This document shows positions 34,980 to 46,976 of a stretch of 64,000 nt of DNA, one piece after another (position 1 is the stretch's first letter; every line of letters starts with the position of its first letter). The position numbers and the translations under genes were made by a program. Where the stretch lies: contig MBPM02000005.1 in NCBI GenBank assembly GCA_001695595.3, positions 1,550,001 to 1,614,000 on the forward strand, in the 5' to 3' direction. Under the pieces are notes generated by a model. It did no database searches, was not told where the DNA came from, and saw nothing but the letters and a program-made list of their open reading frames with translations. The DNA is from Plasmopara viticola. Its lineage: Eukaryota; Oomycota; Peronosporomycetes; Peronosporales; Peronosporaceae.

Positions 34980-35633
34980 GCACGCCATAACATGCATGCA
35001 TCCTCGACGACGTTCTTATAAATCTTTTGATTGGTGATGTCCATAATCATCGTGCTCATTTTTTCTGACGTTGTTCGGTTGTAGAGATCGACAAATGTTT
35101 CAAATGGAATATCGGTCTGAAAGTCGATCTCGTAAGATTGCGACCAAAATTACGTATTTAGAATAAATTTAAATCCTTTTTGGAGTTCCAAGATAGCTTT
35201 GAGAAATGTAAATCATCGACCAGCCTTGCTCACGTTTTCGAATGAAGTGCTGAGCCTACGTCCTTTTCGGCTCATTGACCAAGGCATCAAAGATTATCAA
35301 TTTGCTTGTCTTGGAGTCGTCTTCACTCATGGTCCTCTTCAATGACATGAATGTTATCGATAGTATCGTTGAAATGATTGTAGAGTGTCTCGATAGTATC
35401 TGTACATATGACGATCTTCGTAAAGCTTTTGCTTAAGAGGGCTACAATGTGAAGAACGAAGTAAAAACGGAATAAACGAAATATGAAAGATCGATATTTA
35501 AGTGCTTTTAGATAAGAGTGTTTGACTTACCTGAATCACTGAGAGACACATGCATATTGGCAGCTGAAAGTGCCCAAGCTAAGAAAACCGCTTCAGCTTA
35601 TTTCAAGATAAACTCGTAGAATTTCTGCATCAT
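34980..35633 (-). pseudogene. packaging ATPase, U1 copy
   Basis: Start MMQKFYEFIL, then HVSLSDSGKSNTL, then NETLYNHF-like, MIYISQSYLG and TTSEKMSTMIMDI pieces in shifting frames. A stop after EFILK is shared with the other copies. The start is 16 bp from the divergent spike start, so both genes probably shared one short promoter region. Confidence 0.65.
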
Positions 35634-35649
35634 ATAGTATAGTGATCAA

Positions 35650-37146
35650 ATGTCTCTTCCCCTATTTGTCAATTCTCCTCTATTTAATACCTCTTACTTT
35701 ACAGGCACAAATGGCCACAGGCGATCAACGCTATTTAAGACTGGGTGGAGTTGGCAGTGTTTTAACACTGAGTGTGATTGGCAATCTTGGTGACGGTTCT
35801 TTAAGCATTGGTGAAACTGCGATAGATTCCGGCATCACATCTGGAACGTTTCAAATTTCTAAGGCAATGACACTATATAATTTAGGTATTAAAATTTATG
35901 CCTTTCGGGACATGAACTGTCCCGTTCATTTATATCAGATTCTCGATAATTTATCAAAGTTCAATATTAACTATGATCAACCATCGAGAATCTGAATGAA
36001 ATGGATTGGTCATCGCATCAAGAACTACATCCGGATCAAGCAACAAAGCGTATCCGATGTTGAAAATTTTATGAATCGACAATCCGTATTCAACTGAAGG
36101 ATGTGTCTCAGCTACAAGCGCTGAAATTTTCTCTATTAAGTGGAACCATTGGCTTCGCATCTTAGACGCATAGGTTCTATCTCAATGTTGGCAATGGACA
36201 GCCTAACAAAAACGGATATCCTCTTGCATACACTCTTGCTACCTCAGCAGATGCTTTTTGTATTGATCCTGCTGGATCGTCGCCTACGCCATCAAGTGAC
36301 TGTCGTTGCCTTGTTTCAGACACTATTATTAATTATATTGTTCAACACCAAAACGTCATACTTCAGTTCGTTTGGGACTGCTCTCTCACACTAGATTCTG
36401 TTAATATTTATATCATAACATTAAATGCACTCATCGATCGATCTGCTAACTGCGGTATGCCGGTCTTCATGAAATAATTTAATGCATCGCCTATTGTGTT
36501 TGGACTACGAATGAACAATGCAACGAATGCGACCTCCACTAATAGTGCATATTTTGGGACTATGACTGGCAACAATTTGTTTGATGACCACACGCAAAAA
36601 AGGGTTACAGTAATCTCTGCTTGTAGAGTCGGTATCGAAACTGGATCGCCATCAGCCAATTTGCACGTCTTTGGATCAAACTCATAAACCGTTGGTGTTG
36701 TCGAATCTTCAAATTGTTATAAATACAATCTACAAAGAAACCTTTGGGGCAATCTCGGATCAGGCCCAGTAAGTGTTACGGTCTCTGCGATATTCTCGTC
36801 TTCGATTTTCTGTGTGCAATTTGTATCCAAAAGTTCTGATAGGCAACACAAGGAGAAAATTACGCCTATTTCATTCACCTTGGACCACTATGATGAATCG
36901 GAACCAGTCAGTTACAACTGAAAAGGATAGACCAAAACAGAACTTGGACTGATTGCGTAGGATGCAATGAATGTGTGCGGAAAAATGGTAAGTGTTATGC
37001 CAAATGAAAATATGAAAGAAGAAGGCGGCAATGGTCGAGAAGGAAATCAATTTAATCTTGATAACCTTCAACTTGGCGCGCTGAATGTTGCTGCCATCAA
37101 ACTCATAATAAAATAGTCAACGAGCCAAAAGAAAAGGTTCTTGAAG
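35650..37146 (+). pseudogene. spike with S74 chaperone domain, U1 copy
   Basis: It starts MSLPLFVNSPLFNTS. After one frame change it reads RYLRLGGVGSVLTLSVIGNL and SGTFQISKAMTLYNLGIKIY up to the palindrome at 35925-36005. Beyond it come GFASHLRRI-region DNA, the PNKNGYPL segment, TNATSTNSAYFGTMTGNN, RVTVISACRVGIETGSPSA, and an S74 region with the shared TAG in GLIA-stop-DAMNVCGKMVSVMP. The VGIxTGSPSAxLHV element is common just before S74 domains in phage and viral fibres. Confidence 0.65.
35925..36005. repeat. 81-bp palindrome in the spike gene (U1)
   Basis: Arms 35925-35956 and 35974-36005. This copy has more arm mismatches than C1 or U2 (for example AATTTATC and AACCATCG), so the hairpin has drifted. 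Confidence 0.85.
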
Positions 37147-37151
37147 TAGGT

Positions 37152-38067
37152 TCAGTTCGAATGAAGATTCCGTCGAGCCAGCCTTTCATTTCAGCTTTGT
37201 ACTGATTTATAGTATCTCGTTTCATTTTATGCATTCTTGGAGGTTTGAGGGCATTTTCTACATAATAGTCTTTGTCATTGGGTTCATCGACAGCTTCGCC
37301 AAATCCATGTCGAATAAGTTGTCTAAAAATTGACTTTTGAAGCTATTGGTACAGTCAGAAAATATTTCTATGCAGAATTAAGCCCTTCCAGCATCATTTC
37401 TTCTCCAGGTTCTTCATCATCACTGCTCTGCTCATTATCCACTTCCTGAAAAAGTTGTCGAGTAAGCAAAGATTTCCGCCTCAGCTCGCTAAGCAGCTTT
37501 TTTGTCGCTCGTTTGTCAGTGGGAAATTTAGTATGTAAGCTGCAATTCGTTTTCGTTTGATAAGTTTTACTGATTCTTCCATGACTTGTCAGCAAACTTG
37601 CGAGCCATTTCTTGACCTTTCGGTTCGAATCCTCTCATCGAAAATCGATTCGCTTGTTTAAATACTTCGGAATATGATCATTCATCATCATTTTTGAAGT
37701 CTTTTGTTTCTTTATTGTATGCTCTAGTATTGACAGCCATTTCGGCAACGCCAATTACTCCACTGTAAAAATCTTCTAGTACATCTACAGGTGCAGTGGA
37801 CTATTCCTTATTAGTATTGGTGTCAGTCGGAGTTGGGACGTATGTATGCTTCTTTTTTTGGATTTCGGAGATTCATTGTTTTCCCCTTTGATGATTCCAG
37901 GAGGCCCTTTTGGGCCTTCGAGTAGCTTCTCGGTAATTTGATCAAAGTCGTACTCACGATTCTTTGCCATCACTTGCTGCGAGCAAATTAGGGATTTCAT
38001 TGTTTTATAAATTGTGTTTAGTTTAAACCATCAGCTTCTTGCCAAGAACACAATCACTCTTCGCCAT
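37152..38067 (-). pseudogene. charged protein downstream of MCP, U1 copy
   Basis: Start MAKSDCVLGKKL at 38067. The stretch is almost identical to U2, apart from a 3-base in-frame difference in the acidic tract (NEQSSDDEEPGEE here, NEQSSDEEPGEE in U2). The final stop codon is mutated, and the frame would run into the convergent spike gene. Confidence 0.5.
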
Positions 38068-38184
38068 TGTATTGTAATAGCGATCGCAAGCTTCTTGCTT
38101 AAATTGATTACCTGAGAAGTGCCACTCACGATTAATTTTGAATACGTCACGTATATTGAAGATGATAAAAAAAATTATTTGATT

Positions 38185-39970
38185 ACGAGTATGTTCTTCG
38201 CGTTGAAGTAATCAAAGTTGTTAAAATAAACTCGCACTGGTCTTAACAGTATCCATAGTCGTATACACTGTTGCAACAACTTCGCGCCATACGTGGTAAT
38301 ATAACGTTAGAGCTTAGTTGCAGTTGGTGGTACCAGACACGATAATACTCTTACTGGCATTATCTTTTCCTTGAAGACGACGACCAATACCAAGTGAAAC
38401 AAATTGATACAGTGATTATGGTTGACGCTGAGATAGCAAATGAGCCGAGGTGTCGTCATCAAGGCCATCACAGCCTAACTTTGCCATCTCTTGTAGGAAT
38501 AAGACATGACTGAAACTGTCAGGATTTTTCCAGATAGAAAAAAATAATCCATTCCGTGCCCTATAGATTTCTTAATGCAGCAAATGAACTTATTCTTGCA
38601 AACATCGTCGAGATTGGGCTACGGAATGGATTGATCGTATCCGATATAGTGGTACCAGCGGTAAGATTGGTTGTATGATAAAACATTGGAGTTAGCAATG
38701 CCATTACTCACAGTCGAAAAGAAGGAAGCGCCTGGGGAAACAGTAAATATATTCGTAACTCGCTCGAATGAGTGAAACATTTTCTTCTGAGAAAGTGCAT
38801 GGTCGGCGCTTGGGCTAGGCGGATATGTTGGAACAAGAAGACGCGAAAACGATTGCGATGCAGAAAAATCGGTGTCAGCAATTAAAGTACCATAAACGTC
38901 AGCTATCATAGTAAGAATGACTGCAGATGCAGGGATCGCAAGACCGCCAGCAAAAGAAGTAGTGGTTACATCACTGCTTCAATTTACAGAACTGGGTAAG
39001 CGCTTTCGAAGTTCATGTTAAAGCTTGAAGTTGCAATAGTAGCAGGCTCAACAACACCAGCAACACCCGTCGTAAGTGGATCAGCTGTTGAAATTAAGGT
39101 AATTGAAGCCGCGCGTATCTTTCTGCATTGGGCATACTTCGAAGTAGTCACAGATATCTAGCGACTTGATTCAAGCCAGATTATGCGCGACGTAGAATGG
39201 TGAATCAGCAGCAACAGAACCAGCAAGAGCTACGTGGGCCTGAGGTTTCCATACGGCTTGAAGATTTGTGCTGCCTTCCATGACACGGAATACGAATTCT
39301 GAACTTTGTTGGTCAAGAGCGGTAAAGTGCAATCGTTAGCGGCTCTCCTGTTCGTTCAGGTGTTAGCCAATCCAAATTTTTCACGCTATTAGTAGCGGTC
39401 ATAAACGACGAAGTGACCAAGTTATTGATCAATTGCGCTGCTTTGCTCGACTCTTGAATCGTTGGAGTAAAAAAATCATCCAATACGAACTTGGTAGCTG
39501 CCCCATGCTCGACATACGTGATGTAAACCGTTTTAGTCAGAGCCTTAAAAGTCGTATTCACATTCTCATGAACCTAATTCGTTTTTTTAATTGTAGTTCT
39601 GTCGATGATAACTTGAACACTATCAACGATTCGCCATGCTCCGGCCTTAGATAGCTATTGGTCAATAGTACAGGCTGTAGTCACAGTGACCAAATCGGAT
39701 CCGCCATTTAAAATTTGAAGCTTGATTAACAGCTCAATAACAGCTTCTTCCCGGATTACAAAAACGACCTGTGAAGAGATGGTCGAATAATTAAATTGGA
39801 TTTTCCCGGCATACTGACCGATGTTGCTGGTCGAATCTTGGAGGTATGTCCATTTCTTATCACGGAAGAGCATTTTAGCAGGAGCTGGTTCGACGGAGTG
39901 TATGAAAGCAGAAATATCGGGAGCAAAAGTTTATGCGGTTATATTGATGTTGATTATATCATCCTTGCTG
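38185..39970 (-). pseudogene. major capsid protein, U1 copy
   Basis: MLFRDKKWTYLQDSTSNIGQ is readable at 39873. VEHGAATKFVLDDFFTP and ATNSVKNLDWLTPERTGEPL are readable in 39561-39313. DGTLIADTDFSASQSFSRLL is readable near 38900. TAG in DQ-stop-LSKAG and in KTN-stop-VHENV is shared with other copies. There are several private frameshifts. Confidence 0.75.
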
Positions 39971-39985
39971 AAAAAATAAAGCATC

Positions 39986-40182
39986 ATGGGCGAAAAAAGA
40001 ATTACTGAATTGTCTAGAACGACGAATGATCAACTCATGAAATTGGCCAAATCTCTTGGAGTCAAAGTACACTAAATCGATTTTATACAGACTTAAGACA
40101 AAAGCAAAGACTGTTGCATAATCAACATGGGCAATCCCATGATCGGCGGCCAACACTTGGTGGCAGTCTCAAGAAGAGATAA
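39986..40182 (+). pseudogene. small ORF upstream of MCP, U1 copy
   Basis: MGEKRITELSRTTNDQLMKL is followed by a stop after KSLGVKVH, caused by two extra bases relative to U2. The remainder (NRFYTDLRQKQRLLHNQHGQ ... KKR) is open in another frame. Confidence 0.45.
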
Positions 40183-40244
40183 GGCTTACTTCGATCCTTA
40201 AGGGTTATCAAGATCTTGTGTAGTTCCAAAGAGTTAATCCTCCG

Positions 40245-40720
40245 ATGAATTCGATATTTAAAATCCACGGTTTGGACACTGTGGGCAGTATAGTGTTCTG
40301 TGACTCTACTATCTACAACGCAATCATTTAGATAAGCTCTTACAGATTTACAACGATCAACTTCTTTAATATAAACACAGCAATGGATGTTAAATATATA
40401 TTCATAAGCACGATTTAGGACCAATTCGCATCGATGAGTACTACCACTCGTTGCCGATTCGCAAACCGACGGCAGAAGTCAAACTTACGACACAGCTTAC
40501 CCTAAATTAGTAAGATCCCATCACTGGTTACAGATCTCCAGTCAAGGTGTATTTTGTGGGAATATTTGCGCAGTTGCGCGCTAGGTATCAGTACGATCAT
40601 GAGCTTTATGATGTCACACTCTGGAGCGTTTCAGCGGAAATCACTTTATCGGAATATCGTTCGAGTGTATTTGTCGATGTCGAATTGGAGGGAGTCACCA
40701 CTGAGTCTATACTATGGTGA
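40245..40720 (+). pseudogene. protein X, U1 copy (same strand as CRN)
   Basis: It starts MNSIFKIHGLDTVGSIVFCD and the C-terminus reads YDVTLWSVSAEITLSEYRSS then a VDVELEGVTTES-like end, about 158 codons with internal breaks. No family recognised. The last part has a beta-strand-like alternation that could fit a virion protein, but that is weak. The whole block 40245 to about 40930 has the opposite orientation in U2. Confidence 0.45.
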
Positions 40721-41251
40721 TTCATCAGCGTATTTTGATCTCGATGTCCATTCATCCTATAAGCTATTGAAGAAGTATCTCTATTTACTTGAGTCACCTG
40801 AGTCTTCACGTTTTATCAGTATCCATAAAAAATACTTATAGGAAGGTATAATATGATAGAGACATAATGATGTAGTAGTGACTAAAAAGGAGTGGGAAAA
40901 AGTTGCAAATAGTGACTTATGGTGACTCTTATATCAATAGCTGCTGTAGTCGACTGACATCCAGTGGAAGGTGGTGACTCATGGTTTTTAGGTAACTCAT
41001 ATACCTCCAGTATCTCTTGGCCATTGCCCGTTTCTATCCTTGTTATTGGTATTGGTTTTGCTCAGTCAAAAATGTATTATTATATAAAAATCCTATTTCG
41101 TTTGATCACTGAACCAAAGTACTATATCATGAAGTTTCAGAGGTACACCGCGTAAGAGGCACTTCAATTACATCAATATCATCATCTACTTGAGGTGGGT
41201 ATCGAATTTGATGTCTATCCTCTTGTCGCGAATTTTCTGGGGAGAAGAAAC

Positions 41252-42614
41252 ATGGTCGAGCAAAAGGAGTCCAAAAAGGTCAAGCTGCGGTGTGGTGTGT
41301 ATGGTAAAGGAACTGTGTTTTCCGTCGAGATTGAGCATGATGCGGAAGTGGAAGCGCTACAGGAGGCTATCGTGAACAAGAAGAAAGACGTCAATGATCG
41401 CTTCAACGTTGATCCAGCATTGGTGACATTGTACTTGGCGCGGAAGAACGGCGCGTGGCTGAAGGACGACGATAGTCTAGATGACTTGTTGTCAGGAGAG
41501 AAGATTGACTTGACGTATAGGAAGATGCGGCCTTCGTGGAAGCTTGATGACGATGAGTATTTCAAAAAGGAGTTTCAGCCTGGAGACAAAGAAATTCACA
41601 TCTTGGTCGAACTCCCAGAAGCTGTGACAGGCGTTGCGAGGCGGCAAAGTGGCTTATGGCTGGTTCGTGGGTTGATTGCGAATGCTCTTAACACGAAAGG
41701 AGTTCGCTGCCGATTGTATCGTTTGGCTGGATCATACATTGGATACTACGATCCTTCCCGTCGCACTGGTGACAAGGATAGCGCACTCTGGTATGAAGAT
41801 AAGGCTTTGTGCGTTCATGTTCTCTTCAAGACAGGTATGTTCAATTTGTCATTGGTGCTTGTGGTGACTAAGTATGATTCGTTCGTAGAACGTGATGCTC
41901 TGCAATTCGATAACGCTCTACAGGAAGAACCGGTTACATTGGGTTCTCCGCTGTATCAACAAGAGGTGATTACAAATATTGCACAAGTCGATGTCGCGCC
42001 AATTCAGTTACAGCGCATCTACTTCGTTCATTATGACGCACAAGAATCAGAGTCTCCGCAAGATACGACATACATCCATTTCGTTGGCATCGACGGATGT
42101 ACCAATCGTCGATGCCTCGAATGATGAGTTTCGCTATCAACGGATCGAGCATGAGCGATATTTTCTGCCATACGGCAAGGCGGAGAGCTGTCACCTGGTG
42201 GCAGAAAAGAAATGCAAAGACGACAAACGAGAATACGGTATGTACAACCGTGACACGAACAATCGGCTGGCGCTCTCTCGCTAGATGTATGGGCTTTACG
42301 ACGGTCTATGCTACCAGATTCTTATCGTCAGTATGATCCCTGGAGCTGTGGAGCAGTATCGATCGATCGGCAACAGGTTCATAGTACGCATGCAGTGGTA
42401 TTGTGTGGTGGCAACATTGCTTGTGTTTTTGCATTACTAGGTCGAGGCCTCTGTGAAGGTTTTGGATGCGCAGTGCAAAGACCGTGTTTACAGTCGTTTG
42501 AAATAAGGAGCAACACAGACGGACGACCCGCTCATGATGAAGACACTTGTTGATGTGGAGGAGCCAGAGACATTTTGTTACTGTTTGCGCTGGAAAAGTG
42601 ACGAAAACGAATAG
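41252..42614 (+). pseudogene. CRN: Crinkler (CRN) effector gene, U1 copy, HNH motif destroyed
   Basis: It is open from MVEQKESKKVKLRCGVYG through 41252-42124. LYLARKNGAWL and IHILVELPE are present, and a predicted 54-nt intron lies at 41835-41888. The segment before LYLAR (NKKKDVNDRFNVDPALV) differs completely from C1 and U2, while both flanks match. After the shared frame break, the HNH-like region reads LALSR-stop-MYGLYDG: the Glu codon is TAG and the catalytic-type His is Tyr. A TAA after FSRLK-like DRVYSRLK removes the end. This copy could make only the N-terminal half of the protein. Confidence 0.85.
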
Positions 42615-42721
42615 GGCTGGAGAAGTTATCTTTCTATGACGCCAGCAGTCGAATAAAATTATTAGTTAATTACAAGTCATTGGTTTCGTTCCATCGTCCC
42701 CGCTGTCCGCTCTTCCTTCGC

Positions 42722-42806
42722 ATATAAGATCATCGAGCGTACCCTAGACACCCTAGTATATCATCGCTGTCTAGGGTGTCTGGGGGTACGCGAGATGCTC
42801 TTATAT
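42722..42806. repeat. imperfect palindrome at the start of U2
   Basis: Shorter by 4 bp than the U1 and U3 versions because of changes in the loop and inner stem. It overlaps the helicase ATG at 42805. Confidence 0.85.
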
Positions 42807-44192
42807 GCGGGACAAGGATCTAATTCGCAAGTGTAACAAGATTGATCTGTACGATTTGTCATCGCTGCGCAATGTCACTATTGATGTATCCAAACTCGCG
42901 CTGCTAATTCGACAATCCTTGTGCGAACGGATAACAATGGCTTGCCAATGTGGTATGGAAAGAATATGACAAAACTCCGTTTTGGGGGTAAAGAAGTGGA
43001 TACAATTGGGTTCAGTCCAGTTGCAAAAGTCATTTAAATGGCTATTTCTTACAAATATAGTCCGGAGTTTAAGCCAGTAGTCGCCCACCTTAAGATGAGT
43101 GTCATTCTCGAAGCTGTGACACATTTGGTGAATCATAAATCTGTTTTTTCATCGGAACGATTCTCATGTATCCAATCTATTGAAGGGATTTCTTATGTAT
43201 ACGATCTCCAGTATGTGATCAATCAAGTTCGAGTTAATGTGTGGCTCAACTATAACCAATATTTGTTATCTGATAGTAATGATGCTGTATATCAGTTCTT
43301 TGTGAAGTACTTCGCTCGTCTAATTCTGATGCCATGTGGAGACAAAGATAGTTTTACTCATAAAGGGAACGCATGGGTATGGAAAGAATTATGAATTTGA
43401 TGTCTTGCATCGTTTTGTCATTTGCCCTCAAAGTAGTCTTGTGTGTCCGTGAATGGAGCGAACCCTGCTCGGTCAAACAGTATTTGACAGAGTAAGCTAT
43501 CAGTTGTACTGGACGAAGGTTTTGACTCAAACAATCGCTTTATAAACAATCATATATATAGTTACATCACCGACGATCGCACGCAGATTGAACGCAAGGG
43601 TTTCGAAACTATCAAAGTCAATGACTACGCAAATTATGCGTATTTGCCAAGCAACAACTTTAAAGCAATCATTGAAGCCAATTAGTTTCGATAAATGTGT
43701 CTCTTACCAGCAAAAGCCGTGTCGGTAATAATATATATTAATAACTACTTCGATACTCTAGCTAATCTCGATGCGGGTCGTGACATCTTTTACTACCTCG
43801 CGCGAGTTGATTCAACAGGATTCAAGCCTTAAGCGTTCTCTCTCACGAACTATAAGAGAAAACTCAAGACAAAGCAATGGTGAAGTGGCTCTTCGATTTG
43901 CATAAGAGACTAAGCGATGAAGAAGATGACGAAATCAATAAAGCATCGACGTCTGAGTGGTATTTTAAATACTTTAAATGGGCTGAAACGAGTGAAAGGT
44001 CCCAAATTATGTCTCTCAATATATTAAGTGGACTGTTGAAGATAAAGGGATAAAGCCGAATCGAAGAATATTGTTGATAGTTGCAAGCGTTTGAAGTTCC
44101 GATATCCGGCAATTTCGCGCCAGATCTTTGAAATACAGCTATCACAGTACACCAAATAGAGAAATGATGCCGAAGGTATCGGTAATCTGTGA
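42805..44192 (+). pseudogene. D5/SF3-type helicase, U2 copy
   Basis: It has the best central part. A 118-codon frame (43038-43394) reads EFKPVVAHLKMSVILEAVTH and ends DKDSFTHKGNAWVWKEL. The GNAWVW end resembles the conserved Trp-containing segment of D5 N-terminal domains. The start frame has a TGA after CGMERI. The region 43400-43500 that should carry Walker A is scrambled. FNNHIYSYITDDRTQIERKG follows. Confidence 0.65.
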
Positions 44193-44199
44193 TTACAAA

Positions 44200-44760
44200 T
44201 GATATTCTTCTGTCATACGCAAAGACCAAGAAAATTAGAGCCGATGCCGGATCTACTGAGATTCTGCTCATCTGAAAGGTATCTGAGATTCAAAGTGATA
44301 CGTTCTGCCTCCATATTGGTAATGACCACCGCATTCACACGTAATGTATGGACAAGTTTATCTTTATTCACCTTGTTGTATTGCTTGCATTTCTCAGTTA
44401 GTGCTATCTTATTACTTTTCTAATATCTGTTTGTACTCTTTCTCTGTTTTTCCCTTTTCAGTAGTCCAGGCGAAGGTACCTCATTCACACAAGTTCTACT
44501 TGATTTGCAGATCCATAAAGTTTCGTAAGCATGCGGCTGATGTCTATCAACAACCTCATACTGCTTGATTAATATGATCTTTGACTCGAAGAGACCATAC
44601 TTTCGGAAGTATGGATAGATTTCAAATTCGCCTGTTCCTTTCCCTATATTCCAACGCTTGAAATTAGACTGATGCCCGCTCATGCGATGTTTGAGTTAAT
44701 AAAGGTTGCAGATGTCGCTTTGACTGCAAACGATTTTAATGAATGAACCGATCATGACTA
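44200..44760 (-). pseudogene. GIY-YIG-like nuclease, U2 copy
   Basis: The 87-codon frame at 44683-44420 reads FEIYPYFRKYGLFESKIILI, then KQYEVVDRHQPHAYETLWIC and RTCVNEVPSPGLLKREKQRK. The order KYG-x-KI-I-L-I, then E-x-WI, then CVN-x-P matches the second half of GIY-YIG endonucleases carried by virophages and PLVs. The first half (a GSF-IKIV-C piece upstream near 44740) is damaged, so the diagnostic GIY and YIG strands are not secure. Such enzymes nick DNA and often act as homing nucleases. It could instead be an unrelated DNA-binding protein. Confidence 0.5.
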
Positions 44761-44829
44761 TTGTTATAGATACATTATTTAAGACCGAACATAACACAAG
44801 TTATTTCAATCGAAACGATCCCCCTCAAA

Positions 44830-45510
44830 TACGATGACGAATCAAAGGAGGTGGCATCATGCATACGCCGCTAACCGATTTCACTGATCCACGCAAAGAG
44901 CCGGCTTCAGGTCCGACCGTACTTGCAACACCGTCACGAAGACCTGAGGTAATTAGCTTCCATTTATCTCTTAGGAGGCTACCAATTTCTTTTGCTGAAT
45001 TTTTGATTCCATCTAACAAGCTTCCTCGAATCCAGAGCCACTAAGACCTGATTGATTTGGAGGTAGAACCTCAGCATCTTGATTACAATGATAGTGATCG
45101 ACGAGCTAGATATTACGCTCGACACAAATTTGACTAACCCGAATATTTAATAAATTGACTAAATAAGCACTATTTGTGGTAATTGGTCTTTGAGAGTTGA
45201 ATCGTCTGATGAAGCTCTCTAAGACTGACCTTTGCAGCTAAGTGGTTTGAAGTATCAATGTAACGAGGCTTCTTCAACTTTTTTTGTTTCTTCGCCATGT
45301 GGCTAAAGTTGATCTTCTGGAGCTCATTGATCAGGTTTTCAATATTTGTTGAGCCATAGTCGTTTTAAGATGGCGCTACAAGTTTGTGTGATCCACTTCT
45401 CCTGATCCATCGATATCCCTAGCTTGAGGTATTTTTTGTCGTATAATTCTCCTTCGTCGATACATTCTAATTATTTTTGGATATTATACACAAATAAATA
45501 AGATGGTTTT
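44830..45510 (-). pseudogene. small basic/amphipathic protein(s), possible minor core protein, U2 copy
   Basis: There are two readable parts. The first (45298-45170) is MAKKQKKLKKPRYIDTSNHL, strongly basic. The second (45019-44825) is LLDGIKNSAKEIGSLLRDKW then KLITSGLRDGVASTVGPEAG, an amphipathic helix followed by a Gly-rich tail. They may be one gene of about 160 codons or two. A basic N-terminus with an amphipathic helix near the capsid genes recalls the pVI/pX-like minor core proteins proposed for adintoviruses. That is inference from composition and position only. Confidence 0.4.
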
Positions 45511-45529
45511 TTCAATTTTGTTACATCTT

Positions 45530-46322
45530 AACATCCAAGTGGCTACCCACCAGTTCCGATATCAATTCTCGCAGCTTATCAACTTCAGTCAGTAAACATT
45601 GGATTAGGATAGATATCTATCTTCTACTAGTAAAGAGCAATTACTGCTCAGCGTCAAAGCAATAGCGTCAACAACATATGGCCAGCTGCTTCTACCATTA
45701 CGACATACACGATTACGCTCCCTGATGACACATATTCAGCAAGCGATATCAACAACTATCTTCAATAATGGTCGATCCAAATTAATCTCTACTTAGTTAA
45801 TAATTCAACGGGCGCCTATTACTATTCCATTTCATGTGCTGAGAATCCATCGAGTTATTCACGATGCAGCCCGTACGAAATATCACGGACTACACCGCGG
45901 CGATCGGGTTTTCTGACCATGCCGGCTTATGCTCCTCAGCCCTAAATTTTTAATACTGCATTTGAATCTATTATCGAGTTCAGACCAGCTGTGTATCCGG
46001 CAGATCGACAACTAGCATTTATGCAGTCATTAGTAACTTAATGCCTTAGATAGACCCAAAAGCCGCTGTCGTGATCACTTGTTCGAATCTTTACTATCCA
46101 ATTGCGAATGATAATCAAGTACTGCACACCTTCACGTCTACTGGGGTTGAGTATGAAAGACTAATTACAGCGTCTTACGGGCAGGAGCTTGCATGCTATC
46201 TCATGCAAGGTACTAATTCAGAACTGACGCTATCGTTTCTCGATCAAAATATGATCCGAGTTATTAATAACAACGTGTATATCTGTCTTTTGATTCTAAC
46301 AAAAAAGCGTAGTAAAGAATAA
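45530..46322 (+). pseudogene. penton-like minor capsid protein, U2 copy
   Basis: About 250 codons. AITAQRQSNSVNN is followed by TYTITLPDDTYSASDINNYL, LVNNSTGAYYYFISCAENPS and a long broken middle. The open C-terminal 83 codons (46071-46322) contain CSNLYYPIANDNQVLHTFTS, ELTLSFLDQNMIRVINNN and a KKRSKE end. The TxTITLPDGxYSxxDINxYL opening and the DQN-x-IxxI end are the pattern of the penton/minor capsid protein that accompanies MCP and ATPase in Polintons and PLVs, forming capsid vertices. The stop lies against the convergent ATPase. Confidence 0.75.
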
Positions 46323-46960
46323 GCACGCCATAATAAGCATACATCCTCGACGACGTTCTTATGAATCTTTTGATTGGTGATGTCCATAATCATCGTGCTC
46401 ATTTTTTCTGACGTTGTTCGGTTGTAGAGATCGATAAATGTTTTAATTGAAATATCAGTCAAAAATTTGATCTCTTTGAGTAGCTTGCGACCAAAATTAC
46501 GTATTGAGAGTTTATTTTAATCGTTTTTGAAATCCCAAGATAGCTTTGAGAAATGTAAATCATCGAGCAGCCTTGCTTACGTTCTCGAATGAAGTGCTGA
46601 GCCTACGTCCTTTTCGGCTCCATGACCAAGGCTTGTCTTGGAGTCGTCTTCACTCATGGTCCTCTTCAATGAGATGAATGTTATTGATAGTATCCTTGAG
46701 ATGATTGTAGAGTGTCTTGTTAGTATCTGTACATATGACGATCTTCGTAAAGCTTTTGCTTAGAGGGCTACAATGTGGAGAACGAGTAAAAATGGAATAA
46801 ACGAAAGATAAAAGATCCATATTTTAAGTGCTTTTAGATGAAGAGTGTTTGACTTACCTAAATCACTGAGAGACACATGCGAAATGGCAGCTGAAAGTGC
46901 CCAATCTAAGAAAACCGCTTCAGCTTATTTCAAGATAAACTCGTAGAATTTCTGCATCAT
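46320..46960 (-). pseudogene. packaging ATPase, U2 copy
   Basis: Start MMQKFYEFIL at 46960. The pieces seen in C1 are repeated: GKSNTL is changed because AGGTAAGT follows a different codon, and SFTKIVICTDTNKTLYNHLK and SEKMSTMIMDITNQKIHKNV are readable. The terminal frame 46462-46244 is open for 72 codons and extends into the penton gene. Confidence 0.65.
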
Positions 46961-46976
46961 ATAGTATAGTGATCAA

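Larger units (their letters stand above)
31399..42614 (+). mobile_element. viral unit U1
   Basis: Complete unit from palindrome to CRN stop: helicase (+), nuclease (-), small core protein (-), penton (+), ATPase (-), spike (+), charged protein (-), MCP (-), small ORF (+), X (+), CRN (+). Two blocks, about 33200-34700 and 37130-38300, are nearly identical to U2, while the ATPase, spike start and MCP differ much more. Confidence 0.9.

Noticed and set aside
36408..36659. 83-codon minus frame with hydrophobic centre
   Set aside because: Antisense shadow of the spike region TNATSTNSAYFG. No motif.
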